Shown here one piece after another: positions 1-6,011 of a stretch of 6,203 bases of DNA. The DNA is from an uncultured Pseudomonadota bacterium (GTDB lineage: Bacteria > Pseudomonadota > Gammaproteobacteria > Burkholderiales > SG8-39). The stretch covers positions 1-6,203 of the forward strand of contig CAIPGJ010000059.1 of the NCBI GenBank assembly GCA_903864555.1, in the 5' to 3' direction. A model generated the notes under the pieces. The model saw only the letters and a list, made by a program, of their open reading frames with translations. It made no database searches and was not told where the DNA came from. The first letter of the stretch is position 1. Each line of letters opens with the position of its first letter. Both the position numbers and the translations under genes were made by a program.

Positions 1-225
1 AAGCTGATGGACGCCGCCATGGCCCTGGCGCAGGAGATCGTCGCCTGCGCCCCGCTCACCGTGGCGGCCGCGCGCGAGATGGTCTACCTGTCCCACGAAA
101 TGGGCGTCAACGCCGCCCTGCGCGCGGGCGCCGGCCTGTTCGACCGCGTTTATCGCAGCGAAGATGCGCTGGAAGGCCCGCGCGCCTTCGCCGAAAAGCG
201 CAAGCCGAACTGGAAGGGGCGGTAG
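1..225 (+). CDS. Crotonase-family protein (enoyl-CoA hydratase/isomerase-like), C-terminal fragment
   Basis: This is the 3' end of a gene cut by the left window edge: frame 1 is open from base 1 to a TAG at 223-225, giving 74 residues. The tail has the usual C-terminal layout of the crotonase superfamily: a helix with ALAQEIVACAPLTV, a second helix starting at AAREMVYL, then SEDALEGPRAFAEKRKPNWKGR-type residues, where the motif 'EG..AF.EKRKP.W.G' is a family hallmark. Members act on CoA thioesters in the cytoplasm as hydratases, isomerases, hydrolases or dehalogenases. The oxyanion-hole loops and catalytic residues lie outside the window, so the reaction cannot be inferred. The gene converges on the acyl-CoA dehydrogenase gene with only 39 bp between the stop codons. 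It resembles the other crotonase here (3717-4520) only in the general tail motif, so it is a separate paralogue. Family assignment is firm; specific function is unknown. Confidence 0.85.
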   Translation, partial: KLMDAAMALAQEIVACAPLTVAAAREMVYLSHEMGVNAALRAGAGLFDRVYRSEDALEGPRAFAEKRKPNWKGR

Positions 226-264
226 GGTCTGTCCGGTTGCTTGCGTTCGCCGGTCTTGCCGCCT

Positions 265-2586
265 TCAGACGGATTTCTCGAAATTGGGCAGCTTGAGCAG
301 GCGCGTCGCCAGGATGTTGCGCTGGACCTGGTTGGTGCCGCCGAAAATGGTGGTTGGACGGTTGTTGAAGTATTGCGCGAGCACGTTCACCGTTTCGGCG
401 CCAATCTGCTGGTCGCCGTAAAAGCTGCCTGAATCATCCACCGCGCTCACCATCAATTCGCTGATGGTCTGGGCGGTTTCGGTGGCCAGCAGCTTGAGCA
501 GCGACACCTCGAAGCCGGGAACCTCGCCCTTGGCCAGCGCCGCACAGACGCGCTCGTAAAGGGTGGAGAGGTCCAGAACGTCCAGCTTGAGCTGCGTGAG
601 CGTCTCGACGAACACCGGATCATCGAATTTGCCGGCCGCCTTCGCCACTGCATCGGCGTGCCTCAGCATGAGCAGACAGCGCAGCGGTGAGCCGCCGATG
701 TAGCGTTCGAAACCCAGCAGCGCCTTGGCCACGGTCCAGCCACCATTCAGCGGGCCGACCAGGTTAGAGCGATGGGTCTTCACGTTGTCGAGGAAGACTT
801 CGCAGAACTCCTCCTCGCCACCCAGGTTACGGATCGGGCGCACCGTGACACCGGGCTGACGCAAATCCACCAGCAGGAAGCTGATGCCGGCATGCTTCTT
901 CACCGTCTTGTCGGTGCGCACCAGGGTGTAGAGGTGGGTGGCGTCATGCGCCATGGAGGTCCAGATCTTCTGGCCATTGATGATGAAGTAATCGCCGTCC
1001 AGACGAGCTTCCGTGCGCAGGCTGGCCAGGTCGGATCCCGAGCCGGGCTCGGAGTAACCCTGCGACCAGACATGCTCGCCCGCCATGATCTTCGGGATGT
1101 ACTGCTGGCGCTGTTCCTCGGTACCACAGGCCAGCAGTGTGAGGGAGACCTGACCGATACCCTGGTCGTGCAGGCGCGGCGCACCGGTGATGGCAGCCAC
1201 CTCGTGGTAGATGAGCTGCTTGGCCGGCTTGAGACCCATGCCGCCATACGCCACCGGCAGGCCAGGCGCCAGCCAGCCGCCTCGGGACAGGGTCATGTAC
1301 CAATCCTTCACTTCGCTCCAGCGCGGACGCCGGCTGAGAAAGCGCAGCGCCGGTGGCAGCTTGTCCTCGAAGAAGCGCATGGCCCGGGTGCGGAACGCAT
1401 CATCGGACAGGGCATTCCAATCCTTCACCGCCCCCTGCTCTGCCGGTACCGCCTCGGAAAGGCCGTCACCACCATGCCTGAGCAGACTGTCCAGTCCGTA
1501 CCGCGCAAGGCGCCGGCGATGCCATTCGCCGTTTCCCAGCATGGCCGAAAGCACCAGCAGGCGTTTCACGTAACGGCCGATGATGTACTCGTCGGTATAG
1601 CCGATGGCGCCATGGAACTGTATGGCGTCCTTGCCGATCTTCAAGCCGGCCAGGCTCGCCCTGCCCTTGGCTCGGCTGGCGGCAATGCTGCGCGCCCGGG
1701 CATCCGGTGAACCATCCAGCGTGGCCAGTCCGGCTTCCACCGAGGCCGAGGTCAACTCCCGCAGCAGGTGCAGGTCCACGGCGCGATGTTGCAGCGCCTG
1801 GAAACTGCCAATCGGCCGTCCGAACTGCACGCGGTTGCGCATGTATTCGAAGGTGATGTCGCAGGCCTGGTTGAGCACGCCATGCGCTTCGGCCGCCGCC
1901 ATCACGGTGGCCTCTTCCAGCGCCTGGGCCAATGCAGCGCACGCAGTCCCCGCCCCTGCGAGCAGGGCATCCTCAGGCACCAGCACATCAACGAGCTTGA
2001 TCAGGCCTGACTGCGAGCCATCGACTCGGCGTTCCAGCGTGAGATCCAGCCCACTGGCATTTCGCTCGACCCAGAACAGGGCGGTGGCGCCATTGACGCT
2101 GGCGCTGACCACGAAGCCGGTGGCCATGCTGGCACCCAGCACAAAACGCTTGCCGCCATTCAGCTTCCAGCCGCCCTGCTTCACTGCGGTGGTGGCGGGC
2201 AACTTGTCGAAATCATCGCCGCGCCCTTCCTGCCAGGCCACTGCCGGCAGGCAGCGTCCTTCGGTGCATTGCGACAGCAATCGCGCCTTGAGCGGCTCGT
2301 TGCCACTCAGGGCAATGGCGCGCACGCCCAGCACGGCAATGCCCACCAGCGGCTCGGCTGCCAGACCCTGCCCCAGTTCCTCGACCATGGCTGCAGCAGT
2401 CGTAAAGTCCAGCCCCAGACCCTGGTACGCTTCCGGCACCAGCATGCCGAACCAGCCCAGCTGCACCATCCCCGCGACGGTCTGCTGCGAAACGTCATTG
2501 AGGGATTCGCCTTTCCTGGGCGGATGGTCCGCGGCAAACCGGCGTGCCGCATCGCGTATCAGTTCTTTCTGCGATTGATCCGACAT
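265..2586 (-). CDS. Tandem (fused two-domain) acyl-CoA dehydrogenase, FadE34-like architecture
   Basis: At 773 residues this is about twice the length of a normal acyl-CoA dehydrogenase (about 380-400) and contains two consecutive dehydrogenase units, roughly 1-365 and 395-773. It should oxidise an acyl-CoA to the 2,3-enoyl-CoA using FAD, passing electrons to electron-transfer flavoprotein. The N-terminal half has a poor middle-domain flavin motif (around 117-128) but keeps the dinucleotide-binding signatures RVQFGRPIGSFQ (252-263) and QFHGAIGYTDEY (323-334). The C-terminal half has an intact YSEPGSGSDL (511-520) and GQKIWTS (538-544) but lacks R-x-x-FG and Q-x-x-GG-x-G. Its FGGTNQVQR (748-756) has Gly749 where medium-chain enzymes have the catalytic Glu. 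Glu627 in GFERYIGG matches the alternative helix-G catalytic base of isovaleryl- and long-chain enzymes. The ATG at 2584-2586 is preceded by GGAAAG (complement of 2595-2600) with 8-nt spacing. It is the last gene of a same-strand run, 60 bp after the receptor gene. The family call is secure; the substrate is unknown. Confidence 0.93.
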   Translation of the reverse strand: MSDQSQKELIRDAARRFAADHPPRKGESLNDVSQQTVAGMVQLGWFGMLVPEAYQGLGLDFTTAAAMVEELGQGLAAEPLVGIAVLGVRAIALSGNEPLKARLLSQCTEGRCLPAVAWQEGRGDDFDKLPATTAVKQGGWKLNGGKRFVLGASMATGFVVSASVNGATALFWVERNASGLDLTLERRVDGSQSGLIKLVDVLVPEDALLAGAGTACAALAQALEEATVMAAAEAHGVLNQACDITFEYMRNRVQFGRPIGSFQALQHRAVDLHLLRELTSASVEAGLATLDGSPDARARSIAASRAKGRASLAGLKIGKDAIQFHGAIGYTDEYIIGRYVKRLLVLSAMLGNGEWHRRRLARYGLDSLLRHGGDGLSEAVPAEQGAVKDWNALSDDAFRTRAMRFFEDKLPPALRFLSRRPRWSEVKDWYMTLSRGGWLAPGLPVAYGGMGLKPAKQLIYHEVAAITGAPRLHDQGIGQVSLTLLACGTEEQRQQYIPKIMAGEHVWSQGYSEPGSGSDLASLRTEARLDGDYFIINGQKIWTSMAHDATHLYTLVRTDKTVKKHAGISFLLVDLRQPGVTVRPIRNLGGEEEFCEVFLDNVKTHRSNLVGPLNGGWTVAKALLGFERYIGGSPLRCLLMLRHADAVAKAAGKFDDPVFVETLTQLKLDVLDLSTLYERVCAALAKGEVPGFEVSLLKLLATETAQTISELMVSAVDDSGSFYGDQQIGAETVNVLAQYFNNRPTTIFGGTNQVQRNILATRLLKLPNFEKSV

Positions 2587-2646
2587 GATTTCAACTTTCC
2601 GTTGTGGCTATTGACGTGGCGATGCTTGCTGCGGCTTGGGAATGCC

Positions 2647-3636
2647 TCAATCGTCACCCCTGGCGCCGGTCTCCTTGATGATCCGGCTCCACTTGGCGAC
2701 TTCGTCTTTGAGGATCTCGCCGAACTGCGCGCCGGATGCGCCCAGCGGCACCGTCTGGGTCTTGGCCAGTGCATTCCTCATGTCCTGGTTGGCCAGCACC
2801 TCGGTATAGCCGCGGATCAGGCGGTTGACGATGGGTGCCGGGGTCTTCGCCGGCGCCAGAACCCCCTGCCAGAGATCGACCTTGTACGAGGGAAATGGCG
2901 AGGATTCCGCAATCGTCGGCACATCGGGCAGGATCGGCGCCCTGCTCTGCCCGGTTGTGGCGATAAGGCGCAGCTTGTTGGCGGCCGTCAACCCGATCAC
3001 CGATGAATAGGTGTCAAAGAGCACCGGCAGGCGACCGGAAACCACCTCGATGTGGGCGGCACTGCCGCCCTTGAAAGGCACGTGCTGCATGTCAATGCCG
3101 GCAAGTGACCAGAACATCTGCGCGGCCAGGTGCGATGACGACCCCACGCCCTGGGAAGGATAGGAGCGCCGGGCCGGGTCCTGCTTCAGCCAGTCGATGA
3201 GCTGGCGCATATCCTTTACCGGCAGCTCCGGATTGACCACCACTGTGAGCAGCGACGCGGCGAGCTGGATCACCGGCGTGAAATCGCGGATGGGATCGTA
3301 GGTGGGACGCGAGCTCAGCGCCGGCGTGGTGGCAAAAGCAACCGTGGCATGAAACAGCGTGTAGCCATCGGGGGGCTGCTTGGCCACGAATTCGGTGCCG
3401 ATGCGCGTCCCGCCACCTGGCCTTGAATCGACAATCACCGGCTGGCCGATCCGGTCTTTCAGTTTGTCGGCGAACAGGCGCGCGATGATTTCCGTCGAGC
3501 CACCCGGCGCATAGGCCACCACGGTGCGGATGGGCTTGACCGGGTATTCCTGCGCCAACGCAACATTGCACGCATCGACCATGCACAGCGCACCGAGCAT
3601 GAGTGCCGCGCCCCGCCATTTCGAATGCTGCTTCAT
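2647..3636 (-). CDS. Bug/TctC-family periplasmic solute-binding protein
   Basis: A 329-residue protein of the usual family length (about 320-330) with a Sec-type signal peptide: basic start (MKQHSKWRG), hydrophobic stretch at about 10-20, and likely cleavage after VALA (residue 28), leaving QEYPVKPIR. The Bug hallmarks follow in order: YPVKPIR (31-37), APGGSTEIIAR (43-53, with Glu49 where Asp is more common), VIVDSRPGGGTRIGTE (67-82), QPPDGYTL (87-94) and PDVPTIAES (237-245). Family members bind carboxylates or other small organic molecules in a two-lobed cleft. They serve tripartite tricarboxylate (TctABC) transporters or act as orphan receptors, a class strongly expanded in Betaproteobacteria. 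No TctA or TctB membrane partner lies in the window, so this copy is an orphan locally. Its place between the crotonase and dehydrogenase genes suggests the ligand is the substrate of this pathway, which is inference. A strong AGGAGG sits 6 nt before the ATG at 3634-3636. Cys23 (VDAC) is not a good lipobox. Confidence 0.95.
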   Translation of the reverse strand: MKQHSKWRGAALMLGALCMVDACNVALAQEYPVKPIRTVVAYAPGGSTEIIARLFADKLKDRIGQPVIVDSRPGGGTRIGTEFVAKQPPDGYTLFHATVAFATTPALSSRPTYDPIRDFTPVIQLAASLLTVVVNPELPVKDMRQLIDWLKQDPARRSYPSQGVGSSSHLAAQMFWSLAGIDMQHVPFKGGSAAHIEVVSGRLPVLFDTYSSVIGLTAANKLRLIATTGQSRAPILPDVPTIAESSPFPSYKVDLWQGVLAPAKTPAPIVNRLIRGYTEVLANQDMRNALAKTQTVPLGASGAQFGEILKDEVAKWSRIIKETGARGDD

Positions 3637-3642
3637 GTCCTG

Positions 3643-3648
3643 CCTCCT
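3643..3648 (-). promoter_or_regulatory. Shine-Dalgarno site of the Bug/TctC gene
   Basis: The complement of these bases reads AGGAGG, six nucleotides before the ATG at 3634-3636. It fixes the start of the receptor gene and is one of the two strongest ribosome binding sites in the window. Confidence 0.85.
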
Positions 3649-3660
3649 GCAAGAAAGATG

Positions 3661-3689
3661 GTGAAGAAGAAAAGGCCGCTAAGGCAGCC
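3661..3689 (-). terminator. Putative intrinsic terminator or attenuator between the crotonase and Bug genes
   Basis: On the - strand, GGCTGC (complement of 3684-3689) and GCGGCC (complement of 3674-3679) can form a 6-bp stem with one G-U pair around a CTTA tetraloop. It is followed immediately by TTTTCTTCTTC. This is the shape of a Rho-independent terminator. It lies about 28 bp after the stop codon of the crotonase gene and before the Shine-Dalgarno site of the receptor gene. The stem is short and the T-run is broken by C residues, so partial termination is more likely than a full stop. If active, it would lower or uncouple expression of the receptor and dehydrogenase genes relative to the crotonase. 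Confidence 0.5.
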
Positions 3690-3716
3690 GGGCCGGGCAG
3701 CCTCCCTCCAGAGTGA

Positions 3717-4520
3717 TTACTGGCCTTTGTAGCTGGGCTTGCGCTTTTCGATGAAGGCGCTGAGTGCCTCGCCCCTGTCCTTGGACACCATGGACAGCAT
3801 TTCGTAGGCGATGGAACCGTCCATCATGGTATTGAACTGCTCCTTCAGCATGCGGTTCATCGACACCTTGGTCCACTTCACCGCGAGCGGCGGCAGCGAG
3901 CTCACCTGCCTGGCCAGTTCCATGGCCTTGTCCATCACCTGCTCCGGCGGCACGCTGTAATTCACCAGCCCCAGGCGCAGCGCCTCCTCGCCGTTGATGA
4001 CCTTGCCGCACATGAGAAATTCCTTGGCCTTGTTCAAGCCCAGCAGCAGCGGCCAGATCACCGCGCCGCCGTCACCGGCCACCAGGCCCACCTTCACGTG
4101 GGTGTCGGCGATGCGGGCGGTGTCGGAGATCACCTGCATGTCACAGCACAACGCCAGGGTCGCACCCACACCCATGGCATCGCCGTTGATGGCGGCGATG
4201 GTCGGCTTGGGGCAGTTGATGATGCCCTCCACCAGCCGCTTGGCATGCGCATACACGCCGCTGATGTACTTCCAGCCCTCGTCGGTGCCATAACGGCTCA
4301 TGGCCACCTTGATGTCGCCGCCGGCGGAAAAGGCGCGCCCGGCGCCGGTGACGATGATGGTGTTCACCGCATCGTCCTCAGCCAGGTCAGAGAAGATGTA
4401 CTCCAGCTCCTCGTGCAGGCCGCCGGTGGTGGTGTTGAGCTGCTCGGGCTTGTTGAGCGTGACGACGGCGATGCCGTCCCTGGTGTCAACGAGCAGGAAC
4501 TTGTACTTTGAATAATCCAT
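3717..4520 (-). CDS. Crotonase-superfamily enzyme ('enoyl-CoA hydratase' fold) with oxocamphor-hydrolase-like catalytic set
   Basis: A 267-residue single-domain crotonase of normal family length, cytoplasmic, acting on a CoA thioester. The first oxyanion-hole loop AFSAGGDI (63-70) and the helix with NGDAMGVGATLALCCD (112-127) are clear, and the tail AFIEKRKPSYKG is typical. The two glutamates of classical hydratase (Glu144 and Glu164 in the rat mitochondrial enzyme) align with Thr121 and His141, so simple hydration is doubtful. DTHVKVGLVAGDGG (139-152) supplies His141 and Asp150, and Glu240 lies in AYEML. Their spacing matches His145, Asp154 and Glu244 of 6-oxocamphor hydrolase, a C-C bond hydrolase of this fold. 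I chose the ATG at 4518-4520 over one 33 codons upstream because GGAGGA (complement of 4525-4530) precedes it and MDYSKYKFLLVD is a natural family start. It is the first gene of the leftward run and is divergent from the CoA-transferase gene. The fold is certain; the reaction is inferred. Confidence 0.92.
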   Translation of the reverse strand: MDYSKYKFLLVDTRDGIAVVTLNKPEQLNTTTGGLHEELEYIFSDLAEDDAVNTIIVTGAGRAFSAGGDIKVAMSRYGTDEGWKYISGVYAHAKRLVEGIINCPKPTIAAINGDAMGVGATLALCCDMQVISDTARIADTHVKVGLVAGDGGAVIWPLLLGLNKAKEFLMCGKVINGEEALRLGLVNYSVPPEQVMDKAMELARQVSSLPPLAVKWTKVSMNRMLKEQFNTMMDGSIAYEMLSMVSKDRGEALSAFIEKRKPSYKGQ

Positions 4521-4524
4521 GGTC

Positions 4525-4530
4525 TCCTCC
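4525..4530 (-). promoter_or_regulatory. Shine-Dalgarno site deciding the crotonase start
   Basis: The complement reads GGAGGA, four nucleotides before the ATG at 4518-4520. It supports a 267-residue protein rather than the longer open frame starting at 4619, whose extra 33 residues are low-complexity and unlike any crotonase N-terminus. Confidence 0.8.
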
Positions 4531-4590
4531 GTACGGATGCTTCGGGTGGCACGGCCTTGCAGGCACCGTTTCGCCGATTCGTGTTTTGTG

Positions 4591-4605
4591 TGAGCATTGT
4601 ACTCA
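4591..4605. promoter_or_regulatory. Candidate promoter -10 element and overlapping operator-like palindrome in the divergent region
   Basis: The 137-bp region between the divergent crotonase and CoA-transferase genes must hold promoters for both. On the - strand TACAAT (complement of 4596-4601) matches five of six bases of a sigma-70 -10 box and lies about 75 nt upstream of the crotonase ATG. The -35 match is weak: TTCAGC at an 18-bp spacer. The same place carries an imperfect palindrome, TGAG-N7-CTCA, with one more inner A/T pair, so a dimeric repressor bound there would cover the -10. No convincing + strand promoter was found for the CoA-transferase gene. This is pattern-based and weak. Confidence 0.3.
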
Positions 4606-4657
4606 GTGGAGGGCAACACGCTGAACCACGCGCCATCGCAAAACAGGAATCCGCGAC

Positions 4658-5896
4658 ATGAACAGCAACAGGGATTTTTCCGCAGGCCCGCTCTCGGGCG
4701 TGAAAGTGCTCGACCTGAGCAGCGTCATCATGGGGCCCTTCGCCACGCGCATCATGGGCGACCTCGGCGCTGACGTGATCCGCGTGGAGCAGCCCGGCGG
4801 TGACATGCAGCGCTACTACAAGCCCTCGCGCACGCCGGGCATGGCCGGGGCCATCCTCACCCTCATGCGCAACAAGCGCAGCATCGCACTGGACCTGAAG
4901 AAGCCCGCCGGCAAACGCGCCCTGGCGCGCATCATCAAGGGCGTGGACGTGCTGGTGCACAACCTGCGCCCGAAAACCATTGCCGACCTCGGCTTCGACT
5001 ACGACAGCGTGCGCAAGTTGAATCCGGACATCATCTACTGCGCCGCCACCGGCTTCGGCTCCACCGGCCCCTATGCCGAGCGGCCGGCCTATGACGACCT
5101 GATCCAGGCCGGCAGCGGCATCGCCGCTCTGGAAGGCGCACTGACGGGCGTACCGAAGTACGTGGCCAATGTGTTCTGCGACAAGCTGTGCGGCCAGACC
5201 ATCGCCTGGTCGGTGATGGCGGCGCTGGTGCAGCGCGCCAGTGGCGGCGGCGGCCAGCGGGTGGAAGTGCCCATGCTGGAGACCAGCGTGGACTTCGTGC
5301 TGGTGGAGCACCTGTACAACAACACCCTGTGGCCGGACGAGCCTGATGCCAAGTGGGGCTATCCGCGCCTGCTCACCGAATACCGGCGACCCTACCGCTC
5401 GAAGGACGGCTATGTCTGCCTGATGCCCTACTCCGACCGCAACTGGGCGGACTTCTTTGACCTGATCGGCCGCCCGGAGCTGAAGACCGACGAGCGCTAT
5501 GCCAAGCTGAGCAACCGCCCCAAGCAATACGATTTCCTGTATTCGCTGGTGGCTGAAGCTGCGCCGCTGAAGACCAATGAAGCGTGGGTGGACTACTGCG
5601 ATGCGCGCGGCATCCCCTGCCTGCCGGTGCGCGAACTGGCCGACCTGGAGAAGGACCCGCACCTGAAAGCGGTCGACCTGATCCAGGTGGCCAATCACCC
5701 CACCGAGGGCAAGTACCGCACGGTGCGGCCGCCGGTCTCCTTCGGCGGGCGCTTCTCCGCCATCCGCCGGCATGCACCGCACTGCGGACAGGATTCCGCC
5801 GACGTGCTGGCCGAGGCCGGCTATACGCCAGACGAGATCGAAGCCTTGTTGAAGGAAGGCGTCACCGCCCTGCCCTCGGGCAAGTCGGCGGTTTGA
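4658..5896 (+). CDS. Class III (CaiB/BaiF family) CoA-transferase
   Basis: A 412-residue cytoplasmic enzyme of normal family length that moves CoA between a donor acyl-CoA and a carboxylic acid, an ATP-free way to activate an acid. Family landmarks run in order: LSGVKVLDLSSVIMGPFATR (12-31), LGADVIRVEQPGGD (36-49), RNKRSIALDLK (71-81), VLVHNLRPKTIADLGFDY (98-115) and ATGFGSTGPYAERPAYD (130-146). Asp175, in FCDKLCGQ just before a long helix, sits where formyl-CoA transferase has the catalytic Asp169 that forms the mixed anhydride. The C-terminal FGGRFSAIRRHAPHCGQDS and GYTPDEIEALLKEGV are typical of the family. AGGA at 4645-4648 stands nine nucleotides before the ATG. It is divergent from the crotonase gene and probably activates the substrate of the leftward genes. 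The acid and the CoA donor cannot be told from the sequence; annotations such as 'formyl-CoA' or 'carnitine' transferase would be over-specific. Confidence 0.94.
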   Translation: MNSNRDFSAGPLSGVKVLDLSSVIMGPFATRIMGDLGADVIRVEQPGGDMQRYYKPSRTPGMAGAILTLMRNKRSIALDLKKPAGKRALARIIKGVDVLVHNLRPKTIADLGFDYDSVRKLNPDIIYCAATGFGSTGPYAERPAYDDLIQAGSGIAALEGALTGVPKYVANVFCDKLCGQTIAWSVMAALVQRASGGGGQRVEVPMLETSVDFVLVEHLYNNTLWPDEPDAKWGYPRLLTEYRRPYRSKDGYVCLMPYSDRNWADFFDLIGRPELKTDERYAKLSNRPKQYDFLYSLVAEAAPLKTNEAWVDYCDARGIPCLPVRELADLEKDPHLKAVDLIQVANHPTEGKYRTVRPPVSFGGRFSAIRRHAPHCGQDSADVLAEAGYTPDEIEALLKEGVTALPSGKSAV

Positions 5897-5983
5897 AACC
5901 ATCGACCGGAATTATCCACTGACGGACGAACTTGCGGTGAAGGCAGGGATACTTCTGGCATGGCCCTGTTTCCCAGGAACGCC

Positions 5984-5999
5984 CGCTGCCAAGACAGCG
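5984..5999. other. Small inverted repeat in the convergent gap, weak terminator candidate
   Basis: In the 115-bp gap between the convergent CoA-transferase and LysR genes, CGCTG (5984-5988) and CAGCG (5995-5999) form a 5-bp stem around a 6-base loop. There is no T-run on either strand, so it does not qualify as a canonical intrinsic terminator. The rest of the gap shows nothing recognisable. Confidence 0.2.
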
Positions 6000-6011
6000 T
6001 GAAATACGAGC

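Noticed and set aside
226..264. A CCGG/CCGG pairing in the 39-bp convergent gap as a bidirectional terminator
   Set aside because: The stem is only four to five pairs around an 11-base or longer loop and there is no T-run on either strand.
772..2578. Two long + strand open frames (772-1710 and 1604-2578) opposite the dehydrogenase gene
   Set aside because: Both are antisense shadows of a well-supported acyl-CoA dehydrogenase, overlap each other, and show no family motif.
3561..3576. Lipoprotein signal (lipobox) at Cys23 of the Bug protein
   Set aside because: The residues before the cysteine are Val-Asp-Ala. Asp at that position is not lipobox-like, and a normal signal-peptidase I site (VALA followed by QE) follows.
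4521..4619. A 33-residue N-terminal extension of the crotonase from an upstream ATG
   Set aside because: A strong GGAGGA directly precedes the internal ATG at 4518-4520, and the extension looks like translated promoter region rather than protein.
4364..5902. A 512-codon open frame on the - strand opposite the CoA-transferase gene, running into the crotonase gene
   Set aside because: It lies antisense to a clear CaiB/BaiF gene, is rich in His, Val, Gly and Arg as expected of a high-GC shadow frame, and has no recognisable domain.
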